This document shows, one piece after another, positions 6,944 through 11,634 of a stretch of 11,634 nt of DNA. The position numbers and the translations under genes were made by a program. The stretch is from a bacterium. GTDB lineage: Bacteria > Omnitrophota > Gorgyraeia > Gygaellales > UBA12090. The stretch is taken from assembly GCA_004299495.1 (NCBI GenBank), contig SCPY01000186.1:1-11634 (forward strand). The letters run 5' to 3'. The first letter of the stretch is position 1, and the number at the start of each line of letters is the position of its first letter. A model generated the notes under the pieces. The model made no database searches. It was not told where the DNA came from and was given only the letters and a program-made list of their open reading frames with translations.

Positions 6944-8149
6944 TCAACAACCAGATTTTATTGCATTGCTTAGAATGCATTTTAATTCCATGGAAATCTT
7001 TTCCCAGTCATAAATTTCTCCTGCCAGCTTCCTGGCATTTCTTCCCATGCTCTTTCGCAAATCCGCATTATCCAAAAGTAACTTTATTTTATCTGCAAAT
7101 TCATCTTCCCTGCAGGCTATAAAATCTTTAAAGTTTACTCCGTCTATCCCCCTTATTCCCATCCAAGTTGCAATAACCGGAAGGCCGAAAGAAAAATAAT
7201 CTAACACTTTCATATTTGTGCCTGATCCGCTAAACATCGGGTTTATGCCTATATCTGCGGCCGCAAGCCAATCGTACAACTCAATATCATTAACCCTGCC
7301 TACCATCCTTACGTTCTTTGGGGCACTAATATTCCTGAAATATTCGCTCACCCCGCCCAACAAAACAATATTGGATTCCGGCAACCTTAGAGCAACCTCA
7401 TTAATTATAAATTGAGCAGCTTCAGCATTAGGCTTATAGCGCGTTCCTATAAAAAGCAAAACGGGATTATCATCGCTTATGTTCAATCTTATCCTGGCTT
7501 CTTTTCTTTTTTCATAAGAAGGGACGCCTTTTACGCTTACGCCATTTGGCACAATAAATATCTTTTTTCTTTCCACCCCATAGAGTTTTACAAATAATTC
7601 TTTATCTGTTTCTGAAGCAGCTATTATTATATCTGCTTTCCTGCAGGCATCCCTCTCAATCAATCTTACAAAAAAAGATATTATGCCCTTACACCATCTG
7701 CCTTTTAATATTTCCCTAATTAAGATATATTCGCAATTGTGCGCATCGTAAATAAATACCTGTCCCCTTTTTATCCTAAAACACACAGATGTCCATGGAT
7801 GCGAAGCTATCAATATATCGGCCTTGTTCTTATTAAGTTCGCGCTTAAGCCCTTTATCCAAAATAATGCATATATGTATAAAAATATCAAACGCCGTATT
7901 CTTTAGAAACTTTAGCTCAAAATATCTGAATAGATAATATATTTTTGTAATAGGCCGAATAACTTCGCGGAAATTATCTCTAATTCTTCTGTTAAAATAT
8001 ATTTTCCCTAAGCCGCAATCTATGCCGATATACGTTACGTCAAAATTATCACCCAGATTAGAATATAAATTCCATATTCTCTTTGGCCCTCCCCAGAGAG
8101 GAGGATATAGCGGGGCCGTATCCGCAACCAGCAATCTAATGATTCCCAT
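6944..8149 (-). CDS. GT4-type glycosyltransferase
   Basis: This 401-residue GT-B enzyme starts at the ATG at 8149, giving MGIIRLLVADTAPLYPPLWG, which matches the expected first strand and loop of the family. The frame extends to a TTG at 8176, but those nine extra codons lie inside the previous gene and add nothing family-like. Other marks are YDAHNCEY (134-141), IFIVPNGV (197-204), LLFIGTRYKPNAEA (231-244), MVGRVNDIELY (282-292) and MKVLDYFSFGLPVIAT (313-328), with Asp317 where many relatives have Glu. It overlaps the upstream flavoprotein gene by 14 nt. It probably adds one sugar of the surface glycan; its specificity cannot be read. Confidence 0.9.
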   Translation of the reverse strand: MGIIRLLVADTAPLYPPLWGGPKRIWNLYSNLGDNFDVTYIGIDCGLGKIYFNRRIRDNFREVIRPITKIYYLFRYFELKFLKNTAFDIFIHICIILDKGLKRELNKNKADILIASHPWTSVCFRIKRGQVFIYDAHNCEYILIREILKGRWCKGIISFFVRLIERDACRKADIIIAASETDKELFVKLYGVERKKIFIVPNGVSVKGVPSYEKRKEARIRLNISDDNPVLLFIGTRYKPNAEAAQFIINEVALRLPESNIVLLGGVSEYFRNISAPKNVRMVGRVNDIELYDWLAAADIGINPMFSGSGTNMKVLDYFSFGLPVIATWMGIRGIDGVNFKDFIACREDEFADKIKLLLDNADLRKSMGRNARKLAGEIYDWEKISMELKCILSNAIKSGC

Positions 8150-9512
8150 TGTTCTTAAATGTATCGGCAAAGTCAAATGCCCTTTTCATACATTCATCTA
8201 TATCCATATACATAAATTCTCCGCATCGTCCAAGAGTTACAAGAGACCTATATCTGCTTAGATAACTGATAACCGAGGACAGATGGCCCGCATAACCTCT
8301 GCGATATATGGGATACGCGTACTGCGCCTTGATTAGGAATAGTTTTTTTACTTCTCCAGAGCTTATAAAACCGTCCCGGGAAAGGCTTGGGATACACATC
8401 CTAAACAACTCCTCTTTACTCGCCTTCCAGAGGACGCTACCTTGCAGGCAGGGTATCTCAACCGCAATGATATTTTCTCCCGGAAGACTGGTAGACGGGC
8501 TGAATTCATTCATCTCAAATATGCGGTTAAAGGGTCGGTCCAGTATATAGGCATATCCGCAGTTAAGAATTTTCTGCTTTTGCGTAAGCATACCCAGCAC
8601 AATTAACGGCCTATACTCTAATTTATTCGCGGACAACTTAATTTCCGAAGATACGGATGGGCTAAGCATATTAACTAACGAAGATAATGGCACTGTCGAA
8701 ATAACATAATCTCCTTCCATCTCCTCTCGCTGGCCATTTCGCTGATAAGTGATGCGCATCTTTCCGCTTGAAAGCTCAACAACTCCGGTGACTTCGCATC
8801 CAAGATGAATACGCCCTTGGTTATTCTCAATCCTCTTAGCTATCTGTTCGGAAATCTCTGAAAATCCGGTATCTGGATAATAAGTCGGGCGCATCTCGCG
8901 TTCAATCAAAGATTCGCCCCCGCTGCCGGTTTTTTGGCGCAGCAATAATCTCAATGTATTTAAAAAACTCATACGGGTATTCGTGGGGATTGATCTGGAG
9001 GAGAGCTCCGAGCAGGGTATTTTCCAAAACTGCTCAGTATAAGGCTTGAAAAATGAACGATATAGGTATTCCCCGAAGCTTGAAATCGCCCAATCTTCCA
9101 CTGTCTGGTTTTCTTGGCTCCTAAGGCCGCGATTATAACGGAAGATTTTACCTTTTAAAAAGCTGCAGGCCGCTTTCACTCCGGAGCGTAATCCCATCCG
9201 CAAAAGCACGCCTTGCGCCGTTAACGGATAATCAATATATTTTCCCTTGTAATAAAATTTTACTTTTCTTGGGAGATGCTTCAGATTGTCCTTAAACAAT
9301 CTGCATACAGTATTAACGATCTGCTGGTCATCAGAAAAAAAAGAATGGGGCCCGACGTCTAAGCAGTAATGCCCTTCGCGCCTGGTTCCGGCTAAACCGC
9401 CTACAGACGGTCCGGATTCAAAAATATCCACCTTGGCGCCGATGTCGCTCAGGCGCCAAGCTGCGCTTAGCCCGGAAATACCCGCGCCCAAAATAATCAC
9501 ATGCCTTGCCAT
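8136..9512 (-). CDS. FAD-dependent amine-oxidase/protoporphyrinogen-oxidase-like flavoprotein
   Basis: This 458-residue protein begins with a Rossmann dinucleotide fold: VIILGAGISGLSAAWRL (GxGxxG at 9-14), then a strand ending DIFES whose Glu should bind the FAD ribose, then the GG pair in SVGGLAG. Near the C-terminus, YPIYRRGYAGHL and LGRCGEFMYMDIDECMKRA match the FAD-contacting end of the superfamily that includes protoporphyrinogen oxidase, amine oxidases and UDP-galactopyranose mutase. In polysaccharide loci such proteins often have no proven reaction. A mutase-like role on a nucleotide sugar, or oxidation of a lipid or sugar, is possible. True haem synthesis is unlikely here. The ATG at 9512 shares one base with the previous stop (TGATG) and has AAGG at 5 nt; a TTG one codon earlier is less well placed. 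Confidence 0.85.
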   Translation of the reverse strand: MARHVIILGAGISGLSAAWRLSDIGAKVDIFESGPSVGGLAGTRREGHYCLDVGPHSFFSDDQQIVNTVCRLFKDNLKHLPRKVKFYYKGKYIDYPLTAQGVLLRMGLRSGVKAACSFLKGKIFRYNRGLRSQENQTVEDWAISSFGEYLYRSFFKPYTEQFWKIPCSELSSRSIPTNTRMSFLNTLRLLLRQKTGSGGESLIEREMRPTYYPDTGFSEISEQIAKRIENNQGRIHLGCEVTGVVELSSGKMRITYQRNGQREEMEGDYVISTVPLSSLVNMLSPSVSSEIKLSANKLEYRPLIVLGMLTQKQKILNCGYAYILDRPFNRIFEMNEFSPSTSLPGENIIAVEIPCLQGSVLWKASKEELFRMCIPSLSRDGFISSGEVKKLFLIKAQYAYPIYRRGYAGHLSSVISYLSRYRSLVTLGRCGEFMYMDIDECMKRAFDFADTFKNNGNH

Positions 9513-10903
9513 CAATACCTTATCTTTGTAGTCCTCATAATTTCTTCAAACACCTCGTCCTCCTTTTTCCCGTCTTCCTTGAGACGGTCGCTGACACATT
9601 CAAAATATCTGGCAGCAGCTAAGGCCTTAGCTGCTTCATCGTTTAAATCAATTTCAATCAACGCGCGCATCCACCTTTCGCTCACATTATACTTAACGAA
9701 TAATGTCGCAAGCTTACAGATATTTCTTAGTTGTTTTATTGTCTTTTCAGGAAAAGCAATGCCGGTAATGCCGCTATTGGTATCTCCGCCACATTCCGCG
9801 TTTCTCAAGAATCCTTTTTCTTCGCATAACCTTTCCATCGCCGTACCAGGATAAATCATTAAAGGGTAACAAGAGCATATGCTGCCTTTTCCGATCCGCT
9901 GCAATCCCTTTATAGTCTCGAGCGCATCTTCTACCGGGTCGTCAACCGGAAGCCCGACAATACATTGCAAATTAACGGCATAACCGAAAGATCTCAACCT
10001 ATCATATGCCGCTTTCATTTTTACCTCATTATCCCAGGAACGATTAAACAGTCTTAATGATTCGGGGCGTATGGCCTGTATTCCTACCCCCATGCAATTA
10101 ACTATCTTGCGCAGCTTAGCCAAGGCGTTATCTGAGGCTTTCAAAGCATTTTGGGAAGTTGTAGAAGCATATATAGGCAGGCCTATTTCTTTCTCCCAAA
10201 TATCTACGAACTCCGGGATCCATGTCTCAATATCTGTATTAAATAATATATCGTCGTCAACCCATTCAATTTCAATGGTATTATGATTAAGGAGCTCTTT
10301 TGCCTCGGCAATAATCGCAGAAAGAGGCCTTCTGGAGAGATAATACCTTCGATGCGCATCCATCCCGAAAATTCCGCCCATATTGCCTGAAGATGAACTA
10401 CAATAGGAACAATTCCAAGGACAACCGAGCATAGAGAGCATAATCTTGCGGTAACGACTTGCCATTCTCGGGATATCCCTATAATATTCCGCTCTGGCCG
10501 GCATTGCCAAATCATCGGGATTTGTCAGCGCAGTCCGGATTATACCCTTCTCTTTCTTAAGAATCTTCTCAATTGAGCCATTCACAGGTCCAACAACAAC
10601 TATATCAATGCCCTCTGTATCGCATATTGAGGGAGAAGACATCGCATGGTGGCCGCCAAAAACTGATACGACTTCCGTGATATCGCTCTTTATCTGCCGG
10701 CTGATACGTAATGCCTTGGGGAAAAAGGTAGTCATGGGTGAAAAAAATATAAAATCAGGCTTCCATCCGCATGTCCGCCTGATTACATCATCTTCTTCGG
10801 CGTCAAAAAACCTAATCTCCTGGCCGTAGCGCAACAATTCACCTCCGACAATGAGAAGTCCGTAGCTTTCTTCATTACCAAAGGCGATTAAAGCGATTTT
10901 CAT
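9512..10903 (-). CDS. B12-binding-domain radical SAM protein
   Basis: This 463-residue class B radical SAM protein has an N-terminal cobalamin-binding-like domain (about 1-130) with VVSVFGGHHAM (78-88) and VVVGPVNGSIEKIL (102-115). The radical SAM core has the cluster motif CPWNCSYC (Cys161, 165, 168). The later segment IVGLPVDDPVEDALETIKGL and the YPGTAMERLCEEKGF region are typical of this class. No SPASM motif is evident at the C-terminus. Members methylate unactivated carbons or phosphorus, or do ring chemistry (BchE-like). The ATG lies 24 nt after the aminotransferase stop, with AAGG nearby. In this operon it may modify a sugar, a lipid carrier or, less likely, the small peptide. I cannot assign the substrate. 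Confidence 0.88.
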   Translation of the reverse strand: MKIALIAFGNEESYGLLIVGGELLRYGQEIRFFDAEEDDVIRRTCGWKPDFIFFSPMTTFFPKALRISRQIKSDITEVVSVFGGHHAMSSPSICDTEGIDIVVVGPVNGSIEKILKKEKGIIRTALTNPDDLAMPARAEYYRDIPRMASRYRKIMLSMLGCPWNCSYCSSSSGNMGGIFGMDAHRRYYLSRRPLSAIIAEAKELLNHNTIEIEWVDDDILFNTDIETWIPEFVDIWEKEIGLPIYASTTSQNALKASDNALAKLRKIVNCMGVGIQAIRPESLRLFNRSWDNEVKMKAAYDRLRSFGYAVNLQCIVGLPVDDPVEDALETIKGLQRIGKGSICSCYPLMIYPGTAMERLCEEKGFLRNAECGGDTNSGITGIAFPEKTIKQLRNICKLATLFVKYNVSERWMRALIEIDLNDEAAKALAAARYFECVSDRLKEDGKKEDEVFEEIMRTTKIRY

Positions 10904-10927
10904 TTTGCCTTATTTTTTATCCATACG

Positions 10928-11634
10928 TCATCTGTAGCTTACAACCGTATCAATGATATGGGATACCTCTTTATGCGTAAGCCACCATCCAACCGGAATA
11001 CATACTTGCCTGGACACAAATTCGTCGACTCCGGGAAGATCGGAAAGAAAATCTTTAAATATGGCATGCTTATCATTTCTTGCGTGGACTTGAGATGCAA
11101 CTATTTTAGCTTTTTTCATCAAATCCCTAAAAACAGACAGCCTCTTAACGCGCAATGTATAAAGCCAATAGCTGCTTTGCCTATCTTTTTCATGGCGCAG
11201 AGGAGATGCATTAACTAAGAATGAAAATGCGTTATTATATTGCGCGGCGTTACGGCAGTTTTTCGCGAGATTATCCCTGACATATTTTAGCTGTTCAATG
11301 CCAATCGTAGCAGCTACATCATTCATATGGAATTTGTATCCGGATTCTGTTATGTCAGATTCACAGCGAAAATCTCTGCGGTTTTTCTTCCGGTCAATAC
11401 CATACCATCTAAGCAGCCTGCCCCGTTCGTAATCATTTCTGGACTTACATACCAATGAGCCACCATCAATAGTAGTTATTTCCTTGATAGCCTGGAAGGA
11501 AAAACAGGTAAAATCAGAGATTGAACCGATTGGTTTTCCATGATATGTTGCGCCGAAGGCGTGGCAGGCATCTTCAATAAGCTTAACGCCGTACCCTGAC
11601 GCAATGGCGTTAAGCTCTTTCAGATCGCAAGGAT
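10928..11634 (-). CDS. DegT/DnrJ/EryC1/StrS-family sugar aminotransferase, 5' end beyond the window
   Basis: The C-terminal 234 residues are present, and the frame runs open through the right edge. The visible part includes LIEDACHAFGA, where the Asp should contact the PLP ring nitrogen, and FSFQAIKEITTIDGGSL, whose Lys is the expected PLP-binding residue. RLLRWYGIDR and the FHMNDVAATIGIEQL helix are also typical. These enzymes transfer an amino group from glutamate to a keto-sugar nucleotide, giving amino-deoxy sugars for O-antigen or other glycans. The exact sugar cannot be told from the fragment. An apparent TTG start near 11455 falls in the middle of the fold and is not the true start. 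It is the first gene of the visible block and 24 nt ahead of the B12 radical SAM gene. Confidence 0.92.
   Translation of the reverse strand, partial: PCDLKELNAIASGYGVKLIEDACHAFGATYHGKPIGSISDFTCFSFQAIKEITTIDGGSLVCKSRNDYERGRLLRWYGIDRKKNRRDFRCESDITESGYKFHMNDVAATIGIEQLKYVRDNLAKNCRNAAQYNNAFSFLVNASPLRHEKDRQSSYWLYTLRVKRLSVFRDLMKKAKIVASQVHARNDKHAIFKDFLSDLPGVDEFVSRQVCIPVGWWLTHKEVSHIIDTVVSYR

Noticed and set aside
6712..7122. 136-codon open frame on the plus strand
   Set aside because: It runs antisense through two glycosyltransferase genes with clear motifs and shows no recognisable domain. The other plus-strand frames are rejected for the same reason.
8150..8176. TTG start nine codons upstream for the GT4 gene ending at 6944
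   Set aside because: The extra residues lie within the previous coding region. The ATG at 8149 gives the expected first beta strand of the family.

Overview
The window holds one tightly packed block of genes, all on the minus strand and read from right to left. It looks like part of a cell-surface polysaccharide operon whose distal end carries a compact radical-SAM peptide-modification (RiPP-like) cassette. Gene junctions overlap by 1 to 20 nt or leave gaps of only 4 to 32 nt. No internal promoter or terminator was recognised, so the genes are probably co-transcribed from a promoter beyond the right edge. No rRNA, tRNA, CRISPR array, insertion sequence or phage gene was seen.

Layout in transcription order: a sugar aminotransferase of the DegT/DnrJ/EryC1 family, cut by the right edge (10928-11634); a B12-binding radical SAM protein (9512-10903); an FAD-dependent amine-oxidase-like flavoprotein (8136-9512); two GT4-type glycosyltransferases (6944-8149 and 5739-6911); a GT2-type glycosyltransferase (4850-5746); a polytopic O-antigen ligase/polymerase-like protein (3574-4845); a 613-residue fusion of a nucleotidyltransferase-like domain with an S24/S26 signal-peptidase-like domain (1736-3577); a PqqD-like peptide-binding protein (1441-1752); a radical SAM/SPASM protein (339-1460); and a 69-residue Cys-containing peptide (113-322), probably the substrate.

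The first seven genes make sense as surface-glycan synthesis: a nucleotide-sugar aminotransferase, sugar transfer onto a lipid carrier, and polymerisation or ligation outside the membrane. The last four look like a peptide-maturation system. The PqqD-like protein would present the leader, the SPASM enzyme would install a radical-derived crosslink or similar change, and the S26-type domain is a candidate leader protease. The conserved-looking block ending in LAGCK in the small peptide looks like a leader, and the following tail with three further Cys and three aromatic residues looks like a core. This assignment is inferred from gene order and motifs. The fusion of nucleotidyltransferase and protease in one chain, and the embedding of the cassette in a polysaccharide operon, are the most interesting points.

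The organism appears to be an uncultivated Gram-negative-type bacterium of moderate GC. The O-antigen-like machinery and this gene style recall Omnitrophota or other candidate phyla, but the window has no phylogenetic marker, so this is a low-confidence impression.
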